Source: Nocardiopsis ansamitocini (GTDB taxonomy: Bacteria; Actinomycetota; Actinomycetes; Streptosporangiales; Streptosporangiaceae). Taken from it: a stretch of DNA of 64,000 bases. The position numbers and the translations under genes are program-made. The DNA lies in NCBI RefSeq assembly GCF_030268225.1, contig NZ_BSQG01000008.1, positions 143,263-207,262 of the forward strand. Reading direction: 5' to 3'. The notes below the pieces were generated by a model. The model had not been told where the DNA came from, made no database searches, and was given only the letters and a program-made list of their open reading frames with translations. Positions 1 to 9,788 of this stretch are shown piece by piece (within the stretch, counting starts at the first letter, position 1; each line of letters starts with the position of its first letter).

Positions 1-19
1 TCGGTCGGATATGGTGCGT

Positions 20-46
20 ACTGGTATAGGCCGGACTAGACCACAG
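20..46. promoter_or_regulatory. Two overlapping DasR-like (dre) operator sites
   Basis: Two imperfect matches to the DasR-responsive element consensus (ACTGGTCTAGACCACT, known from Streptomyces) overlap here. The first, ACTGGTATAGGCCGGA at 20-35, keeps the left half. The second, CCGGACTAGACCACAG at 31-46, keeps the right half CTAGACCAC. They sit about 130 bases upstream of the SIS-domain gene and the PTS genes, as expected for a GlcNAc-6-P/GlcN-6-P-responsive GntR repressor. The match is seen in the sequence; binding is inferred. Confidence 0.65.
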
Positions 47-178
47 GTGCTCCCGACGTGTCAACGCTCGTGGTCGACGCTTTGTGCAGCCCCCTCGGGG
101 GCGTGTCGTCCTGCCTGTTCAGAGAGGGTGCCCGGCTTGGTGGGGCGCGGCAAATGGGTATCGAGTAGGAAGAAGCCG

Positions 179-1222
179 ATGAGTACTACGACCAGCGTCA
201 TGCGTTCGGAGATCAACGAGCAGCCCGCGGCGCTGCGCCGGACCCTGGACGTGCTCCTGCCCCAGACGACCGAGATCGCGGCGCTGGCCAAGGAGACCCG
301 CCAAGTGCTGTTCATCGCGCGCGGCTCCTCCGACAACGCCGCCGTCTACGGCAGCTATCTCCTCCAGGCGCACTCGGGCCGGCTCGCCACCCTGGCGTCG
401 CCCTCCATCGCCACGACCTACGGCGCCGAGGTGGACCTGTCCGGTGTGCTCGCCGTCGCCATCTCCCAGTCGGGCAAGACCGAGGAGATCGTGGAGACCA
501 TGAACTGGGCGGCCCGGTGCGGCGCCCGGACGGTCGGCATCACCAACGGTGCGGGCTCGCCCATGGCCGAGATCGCCGACGTCGCCCTGGTCACGCAGGC
601 CGGCGACGAGTTCGCCGTTCCCGCGACCAAGACCTACACCGCCCAGCTCGCCGCGCTCGCGGTCCTGGCCCTGGGCGTGGGAGCCGACCTCTCCGAGGAC
701 GAGTTGCGCGCGGTCCCCGACGCGATCGGGGCCACCCTGGCCGGCCCCGAGGACTCCATCGACGCCATCGTGGAGAGCCTCATCGGTGTCTCCGGCGCCG
801 TGGTCTCCGGGCGCGGGATGGCTTTCTCCACCGCGCTTGAGGCGGCCCTCAAGCTCAAGGAGGCGTGCTACCTGCACGCGATGGGGCTCTCCTACGCGGA
901 CCTGCTGCACGGCCCCATCGCGGTGGTGGACGGCCTGACCCCCGCGCTGCTGGTCGCCGCCAACTCGGGCCCGACCCTGGCCGGCACCGTCGCCCTCGCC
1001 GAGCGGGTGCGCGCGGCGGGAGCCCCCGCCTACGCCATCGGCGGCGGCGCGGCCCTGGCGGGTGCCTGCGACCTGTCCACCGGGATTCCGGACCTGCCCG
1101 AGTGGCTGGCCCCGATCAGCCTCATCGTTCCCGCGCAGATCATCACCGAGAAGCTGGCGCGCGGGCTGGGATACGACCCCGACGCGCCGCGCAGCCTCAA
1201 CAAGGTCACCCAGACCTCCTAG
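179..1222 (+). CDS. SIS-domain sugar-phosphate isomerase/deaminase (GlmS-isomerase-like, NagB-II type)
   Basis: A 347-residue protein with two SIS domains, resembling the isomerase half of glucosamine-6-phosphate synthase without the glutaminase half. Visible SIS features are ARGSSDNA near residue 42, ISQSGKTEE, the central KLKEACYLHA segment and a GlmS-like C-terminus LNKVTQTS. Likely reaction: isomerising deamination of glucosamine-6-phosphate to fructose-6-phosphate, or a related amino-sugar step, in the cytoplasm. The ATG at 179 follows an AGGAAGAAG ribosome site; an in-frame upstream extension to base 11 runs through the operator and was not used. It heads a GlcNAc-PTS cluster behind dre-like sites. 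Exact substrate is inferred from context. Confidence 0.85.
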   Translation: MSTTTSVMRSEINEQPAALRRTLDVLLPQTTEIAALAKETRQVLFIARGSSDNAAVYGSYLLQAHSGRLATLASPSIATTYGAEVDLSGVLAVAISQSGKTEEIVETMNWAARCGARTVGITNGAGSPMAEIADVALVTQAGDEFAVPATKTYTAQLAALAVLALGVGADLSEDELRAVPDAIGATLAGPEDSIDAIVESLIGVSGAVVSGRGMAFSTALEAALKLKEACYLHAMGLSYADLLHGPIAVVDGLTPALLVAANSGPTLAGTVALAERVRAAGAPAYAIGGGAALAGACDLSTGIPDLPEWLAPISLIVPAQIITEKLARGLGYDPDAPRSLNKVTQTS

Positions 1223-1312
1223 GCCCAGGCGCCACACGCCCCTTAAGCTCGGCAAGCACACCACACATCGTTCGCGTGGGCGTCAGGGCCCGCGCTAGCC
1301 ACGGAGGAACAG

Positions 1313-1549
1313 ATGGCCGACAAGGCAGCCGCGATCGTCGCCGGACTGGGCGGCGCCGGCAACATCGAGGACATCGAGGCCTGCATCACGCGTCTGCGCA
1401 CCGAGGTCACCGATGCCGCCAAGGTCGACCAGGCCGCGTTGAAGGCGGCCGGCGCGCACGGAGTGCTGGTCTCCGGCAACATCGTGCAGGTCGTCGTCGG
1501 ACCCGAGGCGGACTCGCTCACCGACGACATCAACGACCTGCTCGACTGA
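1313..1549 (+). CDS. PTS EIIB component, glucose/N-acetylglucosamine family
   Basis: A 78-residue stand-alone EIIB domain. The phosphorylated cysteine is Cys24 in the IEACITRLR segment, the signature of the glucose-GlcNAc EIIB family, followed by KAAGAHGVLV. It takes phosphate from EIIA and passes it to incoming sugar at the EIIC permease. In Streptomyces the GlcNAc PTS likewise has a separate EIIB. A GGAGG site precedes the ATG (CACGGAGGAACAG). It lies 90 bases after the SIS gene and 100 bases before EIIA. No EIIC partner gene is in the window; it may lie upstream of base 1 or elsewhere. Confidence 0.9.
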   Translation: MADKAAAIVAGLGGAGNIEDIEACITRLRTEVTDAAKVDQAALKAAGAHGVLVSGNIVQVVVGPEADSLTDDINDLLD

Positions 1550-1649
1550 TCTCACCCGCATCAACTCCGGGCAGGGCGGTCCGGCCGGGCCGGCTCCCAG
1601 CAGGTGGGAGCCGCCCGGCGCCGTCTCCCCGGCCGAGGAGGCAACGACA

Positions 1650-2114
1650 GTGCTTTCCGTGCTTTCGCCCGTGACAGGTACGGCGGTGGGACTCGAAGAG
1701 GTCCCCGATCCGGTGTTCGCCCAAGGGATGGTCGGGCCGGGAACAGCGATCCGGCCCGAACCGGGGCTCCAGACCGCGGTCTCCCCGGTCGACGGACGGG
1801 TGGTCAAGCTGCATCCGCACGCCTTCGTCGTCGTCGGCGCGGCCGACGGGAACGGCAACGGCGGCAAGGGTGTCCTGGTCCACCTGGGCATCGACACCGT
1901 CCGGCTCGACGGCAAGGGCTTCACCGCCCTGGTCGCGGAGGGGGACGACGTCGTCGCCGGCCAGGACCTGATCCGATGGAACCCCACCGATGTCCTCGAA
2001 GGCGGATTGTCGCCGATCGTTCCGGTCATCGCCCTGGACGCGGTCGGGGACGTGGTCTCGCGCCCGGTCACCGGGGAAGTGAATCGGGGAGCACTGCTGT
2101 TTCAGTGGGCGTGA
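1650..2114 (+). CDS. crr: PTS EIIA component, glucose-type (Crr)
   Basis: A 154-residue EIIA-Glc protein. The active histidine is His78 in VLVHLGIDTV, and the partner histidine lies in KLHPHAF (55-57), both as in EIIA-Glc. It shuttles phosphate from HPr to EIIB in the cytoplasm. Translation starts at GTG 1650, with GAGGAGG 8-14 bases upstream. A short stem-loop (GGCTCCCA/TGGGAGCC) lies in the gap before it. Its stop overlaps the GTG of the next gene by four bases, so the HAD phosphatase is probably translationally coupled. Confidence 0.93.
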   Translation: MLSVLSPVTGTAVGLEEVPDPVFAQGMVGPGTAIRPEPGLQTAVSPVDGRVVKLHPHAFVVVGAADGNGNGGKGVLVHLGIDTVRLDGKGFTALVAEGDDVVAGQDLIRWNPTDVLEGGLSPIVPVIALDAVGDVVSRPVTGEVNRGALLFQWA

Positions 2115-2782
2115 GCGAATTGATAACCGATGACACCCGACCGCGTGCCGCCCTGTTCGACCTCGACGGCACCCTGATCAACAGCGAACCCCGCAGCATG
2201 GCCGTGTGGTCCAGGCTGCTCACCGCCTACGGTGTTCCCCACGACGACCAGGTCCTGCACGGTTTCATGGGGCGGCGCGGGGTGGACGTCCTCGCCGAGC
2301 AGCCGCACCTGTTCCCCGGGCTCAGCCTCGCCGAGCTCAGGGGCGAGATCCGCCGGCACGGCGAGGCGCCCGGGCTCCCCGACGTCGAGCACCTTCCCGA
2401 ATCGGTGGCGTTCCTGCGCGTCCTGCACGCCGAGGGAGTGCCGTTCGGCCTGGTCACCTCGGCGGGGCGCGACTGGGCGGAGCTCGCCCTGGAGCAGCTC
2501 GGCGTCCGCGAACTGTTCCGGGGGCTGGTCACGGCCGACGACGTCACCGAGGGCAAGCCGCACCCGCAGGGGTACCTCGACGGCGCGCGGATCCTCGGCT
2601 ACGCCCCCGAGCACATCGTGGTCTTCGAGGACACCCCGGCCGGAATCCTGGCCGGCAAGAGCGCGGGAATGCGGGTCGTGGGCATCACCACGACCCACGC
2701 CCGCTCCGTACTGGGACAGGCCGACCTGGTGGTCGACCATCTCACCGAGGTCGACTGGCCGCGCCTGGCCGCCCGAACCTGA
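2111..2782 (+). CDS. HAD-superfamily phosphatase (beta-phosphoglucomutase/sugar-phosphatase type)
   Basis: A 223-residue HAD hydrolase with all four motifs: nucleophile FDLDGTLINSE at the N-terminus, Thr/Ser in LVTSAGRD, Lys in EGKPHPQGY, and the acidic pair in VVFEDTPAG. The helical cap between motifs I and II is typical of sugar-phosphate phosphatases and beta-phosphoglucomutases. GTG 2111 overlaps the crr stop by four bases; GTG 2105 is an alternative in-frame start. Its place inside a PTS cluster suggests dephosphorylation of a sugar phosphate, perhaps relieving sugar-phosphate accumulation. Substrate is not determinable here. Confidence 0.88.
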   Translation: MSELITDDTRPRAALFDLDGTLINSEPRSMAVWSRLLTAYGVPHDDQVLHGFMGRRGVDVLAEQPHLFPGLSLAELRGEIRRHGEAPGLPDVEHLPESVAFLRVLHAEGVPFGLVTSAGRDWAELALEQLGVRELFRGLVTADDVTEGKPHPQGYLDGARILGYAPEHIVVFEDTPAGILAGKSAGMRVVGITTTHARSVLGQADLVVDHLTEVDWPRLAART

Positions 2783-2886
2783 CCGCCCACCCCCTGACAT
2801 CCCCATCCCCTGGTGCGGCGCGGTGCGTCCGCGTCTCGCACCACGGCCCCGTCGCGGGGCCGACGACATCGAAGCGAGGTAGCACC

Positions 2887-3144
2887 GTGGCCGAGCGCCG
2901 GGTGAAGATCGAGTCCAAGGTCGGGCTGCACGCCCGTCCGGCGTCCCTGTTCGTCAAGGCCGCATCCGCGTTCGACGGCGACGTGCACGTCGCCAAGGGC
3001 GACGCCGCACCGGTGTCGGCCAAGAGCATCCTGGGGGTCATGAGCCTGGGGGCCAAGCACGGCGACGAGATCGTCGTCACCGCCGAGGGGGAGGGCGCCG
3101 AGGCGCTGCTGGACACCCTCGCCGAGATCGCCAACGCCGACTGA
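2887..3144 (+). CDS. ptsH: HPr phosphocarrier protein
   Basis: An 85-residue HPr. The phosphorylated His15 lies in KVGLHARPAS and the regulatory-serine region is KSILGVMSL, both at the family positions. HPr carries phosphate from Enzyme I to EIIA. Start is GTG 2887, preceded by GCGAGGT. It lies 104 bases after the HAD gene and 90 bases before ptsI, so the general PTS genes are grouped with the GlcNAc-type EIIA/EIIB here. Confidence 0.95.
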   Translation: MAERRVKIESKVGLHARPASLFVKAASAFDGDVHVAKGDAAPVSAKSILGVMSLGAKHGDEIVVTAEGEGAEALLDTLAEIANAD

Positions 3145-3234
3145 CCGCACGGGCGTCCCGGTGCGCACGGTTCCCCCGCACCGGGACGCCCCGCCCGCCC
3201 GGCCCCTCCTCCCACCGACCAGTCAGGATTGCCC

Positions 3235-4941
3235 ATGACCGATCCAGTAGCCCCCCAGGGGCCGGTGGCGCTGTCCGGCGTCGGAGTCAGCACCGGGACG
3301 GGATACGGCCCCGCCCTCCGGTTGAGCCGTGCGGCGCCCATTCCCGCCGAGGGTGAATCGCACACCGGCGACGCGGACGCGGAGACGGCCGCTGCCCGCG
3401 CGGCGCTGGAGGGGACCGCCGCCGAACTCACCGAACGCGGCGAGCGGGCCGGCCGGGAAGCGCAGGAGGTCCTGGAGGCCCAGGCCCTCATGGCCCGCGA
3501 CCCGGGGCTGGCCGCCGACGTCGAACGCCGGATCGCCGGGGGCGCCTCGGCGGCCCGCGCCGTCCACGACGCCTTCGTCGGCTACCGCGCACTGCTTTCC
3601 GAGGCCGGCGCCTTCTTCGCCGCGCGCGTCGCCGACCTCGACGACGTGCGCGACCGGGTCGTCGCCACCCTCATGGGGCTCCCCGTCCCGGGCGTGCCCC
3701 ACTCGGACGTGCCCTTCGTCCTGCTCGCCCACGACCTCGCCCCGGCCGACACCGCACTGCTGGACCCCGACCTGGTGCTCGCCTTCGTCACCGTGGAGGG
3801 CGGCCCCACCAGCCACACCGCCATCCTGGCCCGCTCCCTGGGGCTGCCGGCGGTCGTCGCCTGCGCCGGGTCGAACCTGATCGCCGAGCACACCCCGGTA
3901 CTGGTGGACGGCGCCACCGGTGAGGTCGCGGTGCGCCCCGATCCCCAACAGGTGGAGCGCGCCAAGGCCCGTGCCGCGGTGCGCGCCGAGGCCGCCGCGC
4001 GCAGCACCGGTCCGGGGCGGACCTGTGACGGCCACCCGGTTCCGCTGCTCGCCAACATCGGCGGTCCTCAGGACCTGCCCGCTGCCCTGGAACTGGGAGC
4101 GGAAGGGGTGGGCCTGTACCGCAGCGAATTCCTCTTCCTCGACCGCGCCGACGCCCCGGCCCACGACGAGCAGGTCGCCGCCTACCGCGCCGTCCTGGAG
4201 GCGTTCCCCGGCGCGAAGGTCGTGGTGCGTACCCTGGACTCCGGCGCGGACAAGCCGCTGGCCTTCCTGCCCCCGAGGGCGCCCGAGCCCAACCCCGCAC
4301 TGGGCGAACGGGGCCTGCGCATGATGCGCCGCCACCCCGAGATCCTGCGCGCCCAGCTCGCGGCCCTGGCCGACGCCCACCGCGACACCGAGGCCGACCT
4401 GCACGTGATGGCGCCGATGGTCACCGACGTCGAGGACGCCGAGTGGTTCGCCGCAGAGGCCGCCGCGGCCGGACTCGCCACCGCGGGGGTCATGGTCGAG
4501 GTCCCGGCCGCGGCCCTGCGCGCCGCCCGCCTCACGGATGCGGCCGCGTTCTTCAGTATCGGCACCAACGACCTCACCCAGTACGCCTGCGCCGCGGACC
4601 GGGAGGCGGGTTCGCTGAGCCGTTTCCAGGACTCCTGGCAGCCGGGGGTGCTGGAACTGGTGGCGATGACCGCGCGGGCCGCCCGGGAGGCGGAGCGCTC
4701 CTGCGGGGTCTGCGGCGAGGCCGCCGCCGACCCGTTCCTGGCCTGCGTCCTGGTGGGCATGGGGGTCGACAGCCTGTCGATGGGTGCCACCGCGCTGCCC
4801 CTCGTGCGCGCGGCCCTGGCCGCCTCCAGCCTCGCGCAGTGCCGGGCGGCGGCCGAGGCGGCCCTGGCCGCCCGCGGGGCCGCCGAGGCCAAGCAGGCCG
4901 CGCGGGACGCCCTGCCGGGCGTGACCGCGCTGGGGGTGTGA
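3235..4941 (+). CDS. ptsI: PTS Enzyme I (phosphoenolpyruvate-protein phosphotransferase)
   Basis: A 568-residue Enzyme I of normal length. The HPr-binding and swivelling domains come first, with phospho-His194 in GGPTSHTAILARSLGLP. The PEP-binding TIM barrel follows, with GLYRSEFLFLD, TLDSGADKPL, NPALGERGLR, GTNDLTQY and the C-terminal cysteine region CGVCGEAA. It transfers phosphate from PEP to HPr. ATG 3235 is preferred; TTG 3229 is in frame just upstream and there is only a weak CAGGAT ribosome site. The next gene is 227 bases away and probably has its own promoter. Confidence 0.95.
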   Translation: MTDPVAPQGPVALSGVGVSTGTGYGPALRLSRAAPIPAEGESHTGDADAETAAARAALEGTAAELTERGERAGREAQEVLEAQALMARDPGLAADVERRIAGGASAARAVHDAFVGYRALLSEAGAFFAARVADLDDVRDRVVATLMGLPVPGVPHSDVPFVLLAHDLAPADTALLDPDLVLAFVTVEGGPTSHTAILARSLGLPAVVACAGSNLIAEHTPVLVDGATGEVAVRPDPQQVERAKARAAVRAEAAARSTGPGRTCDGHPVPLLANIGGPQDLPAALELGAEGVGLYRSEFLFLDRADAPAHDEQVAAYRAVLEAFPGAKVVVRTLDSGADKPLAFLPPRAPEPNPALGERGLRMMRRHPEILRAQLAALADAHRDTEADLHVMAPMVTDVEDAEWFAAEAAAAGLATAGVMVEVPAAALRAARLTDAAAFFSIGTNDLTQYACAADREAGSLSRFQDSWQPGVLELVAMTARAAREAERSCGVCGEAAADPFLACVLVGMGVDSLSMGATALPLVRAALAASSLAQCRAAAEAALAARGAAEAKQAARDALPGVTALGV

Positions 4942-5168
4942 CGCACCGGGGACCGGAGTGACCCACCGTGGCCCTGGACACCCTCCGGCCGCGCCCGGTC
5001 CGGCGCGGCAGGGGCTCGACCCGCGACTGAACCGGGTGCGCGGGCGCGACGCCCCCCCCGCGCGCCGGGCGGTGCGGCGCCCGGCTCGGGCGAACCCGGC
5101 GAACTCCCGCCGGCGGCGGGCTAGGGTGGGCGCCGAACCCCCCGATCCGCCGACCGAAAGCCACCACC

Positions 5169-6824
<1,656 letters not shown>

Positions 6825-6898
6825 GACGGCACAGGGGCGGCACCTCCCCACCGGCCACCCGGGCCCGGGCGGGGAGGCTGCCTCGCGGCCGCGACCAG

Positions 6899-6995
6899 GG
6901 GATTGCCTGTTATGCACTTTTTGTTTGCGGAGTCCGTTTCTCCACAAGTGAATGAAAAAGCGGTTACCCGCTGGTAGAGTCCCAGGTCAACAAGA
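6899..6995 (+). promoter_or_regulatory. Leader of CRISPR array 1
   Basis: An AT-richer stretch (containing ACTTTTTGTTTGCGG and GAATGAAAAAGCGG) directly precedes the first conserved repeat. The degenerate repeat is at the other end of the array, so the leader and array promoter belong on this side. Confidence 0.6.
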
Positions 6996-7207
6996 GTGCT
7001 CCCCGCGTATGCGGGGATGGTCCGTTCGCGATCAGCGTCGTGTGGGCGTGGATGCGGTGCTCCCCGCGTATGCGGGGATGGTCCCAATGACAACTGCGTC
7101 GAGGTCCAAGACTGTGTGGTGCTCCCCGCGTATGCGGGGATGGTCCGCGACCATTCGTTTTCAAATACGCATCGAGGATGTGCTCCCCGCGTATGCGGGG
7201 ATGGTTG
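6996..7207 (+). CRISPR. CRISPR array 1, type I-E-like, 4 repeats and 3 spacers
   Basis: Four 28-base repeats begin at 6996, 7057, 7119 and 7180, separated by spacers of 33, 34 and 33 bases. Each repeat opens GTGCTCCCCGCG and has a stem CCCCGC-GTAT-GCGGGG, the form seen in type I-E systems. The last repeat is altered at its 3' end (TGGTTG instead of TGGTCC), which marks the distal end and puts the leader on the left. No cas gene lies in the window. The repeat differs from that of the second array at 10.6 kb. Confidence 0.95.
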
Positions 7208-7371
7208 TTTCGCCTCATATCCAGTGGACAGTCGCCTGCCGTGTACCTCGTCTGGGCGGTGGCCAGGTGTGGCGGTATGCCTTTGCGGTGGGTCGGGAGT
7301 GGTTCTGCTTTGGTGGGAAGTTCTCGCCTGGCGTCGTTGTAAGAGGTAGGCTCGGCCTTGGATGAATACAC

Positions 7372-7401
7372 CGAAGGGCCCCGGTTTTCCGGGGCCCTTC
7401 G
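7372..7401 (+). terminator. Rho-independent terminator after CRISPR array 1
   Basis: A perfect 13-bp stem (CGAAGGGCCCCGG with its complement) closes on a TTTT loop and is followed by CGTTTTT on the plus strand. It would end transcription from the CRISPR array and may also stop leftward transcription from the DUF397 gene, whose stop codon is 15 bases away. The 7208-7371 gap before it holds no recognisable gene. Confidence 0.8.
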
Positions 7402-7415
7402 CGTTTTTCAGGGGT

Positions 7416-7607
7416 CTAGAGGTGGCCGGTGCGGATTGCGCCGAGCAGTGCGCACCACTCGGTGTCGCCGAATTCGATGTGGCCCAGGGGCCGGTTCTGG
7501 GTGTCGCGGACGGCTGCGCCGTTGAGTAGTCCGGCCACTTCCACACAGTCCTGGTTGGTGCTGCTGTAGCTGCTCTTGCGGAACGTCAGACCGGCAGATG
7601 AATCCAC
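7416..7607 (-). CDS. DUF397 domain protein
   Basis: A 63-residue protein with the DUF397 pattern: FRKSSYSSTNQDCVEVA, then AAVRDTQNRP and a closing EWCALLGAIRTG. DUF397 proteins are small partners of Scr1-type XRE regulators in actinomycetes, where the pair acts like a regulator and its antagonist. GTG start at 7607. It lies 9 bases downstream of the XRE/DUF5753 gene, so the two are almost certainly one operon. Confidence 0.88.
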   Translation of the reverse strand: MDSSAGLTFRKSSYSSTNQDCVEVAGLLNGAAVRDTQNRPLGHIEFGDTEWCALLGAIRTGHL

Positions 7608-7616
7608 AGGTTCTCC

Positions 7617-8480
7617 CTACAGGTTGGCGAGCATGTCTTTCATGAGTTCGATCGACTCCGACTGGGACCGTGCGGTCACTTGGAGGTGATCGAAGACGTG
7701 TCGGTACTCGGCGATGTCGTCGTCCTCTTCGAGGAAGAGTCCGTCTGTCCGGGTTTCCAGGAACACCATCGGTGCGTCGAGTTCTTCTGGGAAGTCCATG
7801 ATCACGAACGGTCCGCTCAGGCCAGGGTGCAAGCCTGCGGAGAAGGGCAGCACCTGGACGGTGATGGCGTTGTCAGGGCGTTCGGACAAGGCGATCAGGT
7901 GCTGTAGTTGTTGTTCGGCTACACCGTTGGCAACTGGGAGGCGTCGCAGGACTCCCTCGTCGATGACTGCCCAGATCGTCGGTGGGAAATCTGCGGAGAG
8001 TACGTCTTGCCTGGCCATTCGCGCGGCGACTGCTCGTTCGACGGCTTCGGGGGAGGGGCGGGTGAGTGCGGCTTGCGCCGAGGCTTGTGCGTAGTCGCGG
8101 GTCTGGAGAAGTCCGGGTACGACAAGGGGCTGGTATGTCCAGACGACGGCTGCTTCGGCTTCAAATCCTACGAAGCTGGATTCGCCGAAGACGTCTTTGA
8201 ACTTTGCCCACCAGCCGCGTTCTCGGGATTGGCGGGCCAGGGTGAGTACGGCTTCTCGCTGCGCGGGGTCGGTGACTTCGTACAGGTCGAGTAGCTGCTT
8301 CAAGTTCCCCAGGTCGGGGCGCGACCATTTGTTGCCCTCCATGTGCGCCAGGCGGCCGCGTGACCATTCCAGCGCGCTTGCTGCCACTTCCAGGGTCTTG
8401 CCGGACTCGGTGCGTAGGTGCCGGAGCAGTGCGGAGAGGCGACGCCTGCGGACGGTGGGGCTGATTCTCCTGCTCAACAC
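7617..8480 (-). CDS. XRE-family regulator with C-terminal DUF5753 (Scr1 type)
   Basis: A 287-residue protein. An N-terminal helix-turn-helix (about residues 14-70, with GKTLEVAASALEWSRGRLAHME) is followed by a DUF5753 domain from about 100 (WTYQPLVVPGLLQTRDYA, then ARMARQDVL). This is the common Scr1 architecture of Streptomyces and relatives. Start is GTG 8480 after GAGGAGCC. It is co-oriented with the DUF397 gene and divergent from the 8667 gene; a palindrome in the shared upstream region could be its operator. Confidence 0.9.
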   Translation of the reverse strand: MLSRRISPTVRRRRLSALLRHLRTESGKTLEVAASALEWSRGRLAHMEGNKWSRPDLGNLKQLLDLYEVTDPAQREAVLTLARQSRERGWWAKFKDVFGESSFVGFEAEAAVVWTYQPLVVPGLLQTRDYAQASAQAALTRPSPEAVERAVAARMARQDVLSADFPPTIWAVIDEGVLRRLPVANGVAEQQLQHLIALSERPDNAITVQVLPFSAGLHPGLSGPFVIMDFPEELDAPMVFLETRTDGLFLEEDDDIAEYRHVFDHLQVTARSQSESIELMKDMLANL

Positions 8481-8666
8481 GGCTCCTCGTGGGGGACTGG
8501 GCCTTGATCGTAGGCCGATCTTCCCAAGTGGGCATCTTTCGGAATTCTGATATCGGATTCTGTTCGTTTGCTTGCAAACTTTAGATTCCTAAGTTAATCA
8601 TAGGAGTGTATTCATTCGATGGGCCGCCTTCATCCAGCGGCCGTGCACCCCCGGGAGGGGACCCTC
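8481..8666. promoter_or_regulatory. Divergent promoter region with GTTTG-CTTG-CAAAC palindrome
   Basis: This AT-richer region separates the minus-strand XRE/DUF397 pair from the plus-strand cassette beginning at 8667. An inverted repeat GTTTG-N4-CAAAC lies at 8566-8579 and a smaller GAATTCTGATATCGG segment is nearby. A shared operator for the XRE protein is plausible but not shown. Confidence 0.45.
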
Positions 8667-9083
8667 ATGCGTTTCTTTTCCCTGCTCGCGTTGGCGAGTG
8701 TGTTGTTGGTGGCGGCGGTGATGCCCGCTCGGCGGGTGGGCCGTCACTGCGCCGGTGCCCCCGAAGCCGTGTCGGGTGTGCCCGGGGCGCAGTCCGCACC
8801 GATGCGTCAGGCGCGGGTGGTGCCGCGTATTCCGGACTATCCGCGTTTCGCTGAGGTGGCGGAGTCGCATTCGGCTCTGTGGGAGGTGACCTACCGTTAC
8901 GGCGAGGCCGCGCCTTATTCCGCGCGCAACCGGGTCACCGCCCACGTGCTCGCGGTCTCCGACGTGGAGTTGTTGGATCACTGCCTGCACGTCTACGAGC
9001 CGCCCTCACCGCTGCGCGCCTACACCGCACCGCGCGTACGCGCCTACGCCCAGGCTTCGGCGCAGTGCCCGCCGGGCCGGTGA
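8667..9083 (+). CDS. Hypothetical small exported or membrane-anchored protein
   Basis: A 138-residue protein that I do not recognise. The first 20 residues (MRFFSLLALASVLLVAAVMP) form a hydrophobic signal or anchor segment; the rest is soluble and has three cysteines. ATG 8667 follows GGGAGGGG at a suitable distance; an upstream in-frame ATG at 8619 lacks a ribosome site. The stop overlaps the next GTG by four bases, so the two are probably translated together. It is the first gene of the cassette between the two CRISPR arrays. Confidence 0.6.
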   Translation: MRFFSLLALASVLLVAAVMPARRVGRHCAGAPEAVSGVPGAQSAPMRQARVVPRIPDYPRFAEVAESHSALWEVTYRYGEAAPYSARNRVTAHVLAVSDVELLDHCLHVYEPPSPLRAYTAPRVRAYAQASAQCPPGR

Positions 9084-9352
9084 GCGCGGTGTGCATCCCC
9101 GACAGTGTTACTGCGGCCCTGGCCCGGGTGCGGTGGGACTTCCCGGCCTGGACCATCACCCACACCTCCGATACCGACCCCCAACGGATGTGGAGCGCCC
9201 ACCGGCGCGCACCCCTGACCCGGGCCGAACACAGCAGCGGGCGCAAGCGTCACCTGCACGCCCCCACCCTCGACGCCCTCCTTGCCCAGCTGGGCGCCGA
9301 ACAGCGGGCCCTGGACGACCACCCCTACTCCTCGGACCACTTCGGCCGGTGA
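9080..9352 (+). CDS. Hypothetical small actinobacterial protein
   Basis: A 90-residue protein starting at GTG 9080, which overlaps the previous stop (GTGA). It has the pattern FPAWTITHT...MWSAHRRAPLTRAE...LHAPTLDALLAQLGAEQ, which resembles a family of short actinomycete proteins of unknown function often found beside HTH regulators and mobile DNA (recalled, not searched). It has no signal peptide or membrane segment. Translational coupling to the exported 8667 product suggests that they work together. Confidence 0.6.
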   Translation: MSAVCIPDSVTAALARVRWDFPAWTITHTSDTDPQRMWSAHRRAPLTRAEHSSGRKRHLHAPTLDALLAQLGAEQRALDDHPYSSDHFGR

Positions 9353-9485
9353 CCGACCGGACGTCAAGCGGGGGCCGCGCGTTCGCTCACCCCGACACGC
9401 GGCCCCTCCCACCCCTCGACCACCAGGTGTGCGCCTGCCCTCTCGCGGCGGGTGCCGGTTCTGCCCGAACGGACTCCATTCCCTC

Positions 9486-9788
9486 ATGTCTTGCACCGAC
9501 CCCACCCCCACCGGCCCCGACCCGGATACGGCGTTGGAAGGCGTCCACGGCGGCCTGTTGATGAATCGCCAGGTCGCGACCCTGTTCGGGGTGGACGCCT
9601 CCACCGTGGCCCGCTGGGCCAACAAGGGCCTCATCACCTACGTCAACACCCCAGGCGGAGCGCGCCGCTACCCCGCAGCCCAGTTCCACGACCTGCTGCG
9701 CGAAACCCCGCGCACTAGCTCTGTCAACCACACCGGCCCGCTGGGCCACGCGGACTCTCCCGGCCGGACACTCCCTGATGGGTGGTGA
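9486..9788 (+). CDS. BldC-like MerR-type helix-turn-helix protein
   Basis: A 100-residue protein whose residues about 26-75 match the BldC/MerR winged-helix pattern: MNRQVATLFGVDASTVARWA, a KGLITYVNTPGGARRYP wing and FHDLLRE. BldC-type proteins bind DNA repeats cooperatively and regulate development in Streptomyces. ATG 9486 gives a 25-residue N-tail; ATG 9561 would give a minimal domain, and neither has a strong ribosome site. Its stop overlaps the next start by 11 bases, coupling it to the HTH-less DUF5753 protein. Confidence 0.78.
   Translation: MSCTDPTPTGPDPDTALEGVHGGLLMNRQVATLFGVDASTVARWANKGLITYVNTPGGARRYPAAQFHDLLRETPRTSSVNHTGPLGHADSPGRTLPDGW

Noticed and set aside
6952..7371. Short open frames in both directions running across CRISPR array 1
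   Set aside because: They consist of translated repeats (such as SPRMRGWS and VLPAYAGM) and have no independent coding support.
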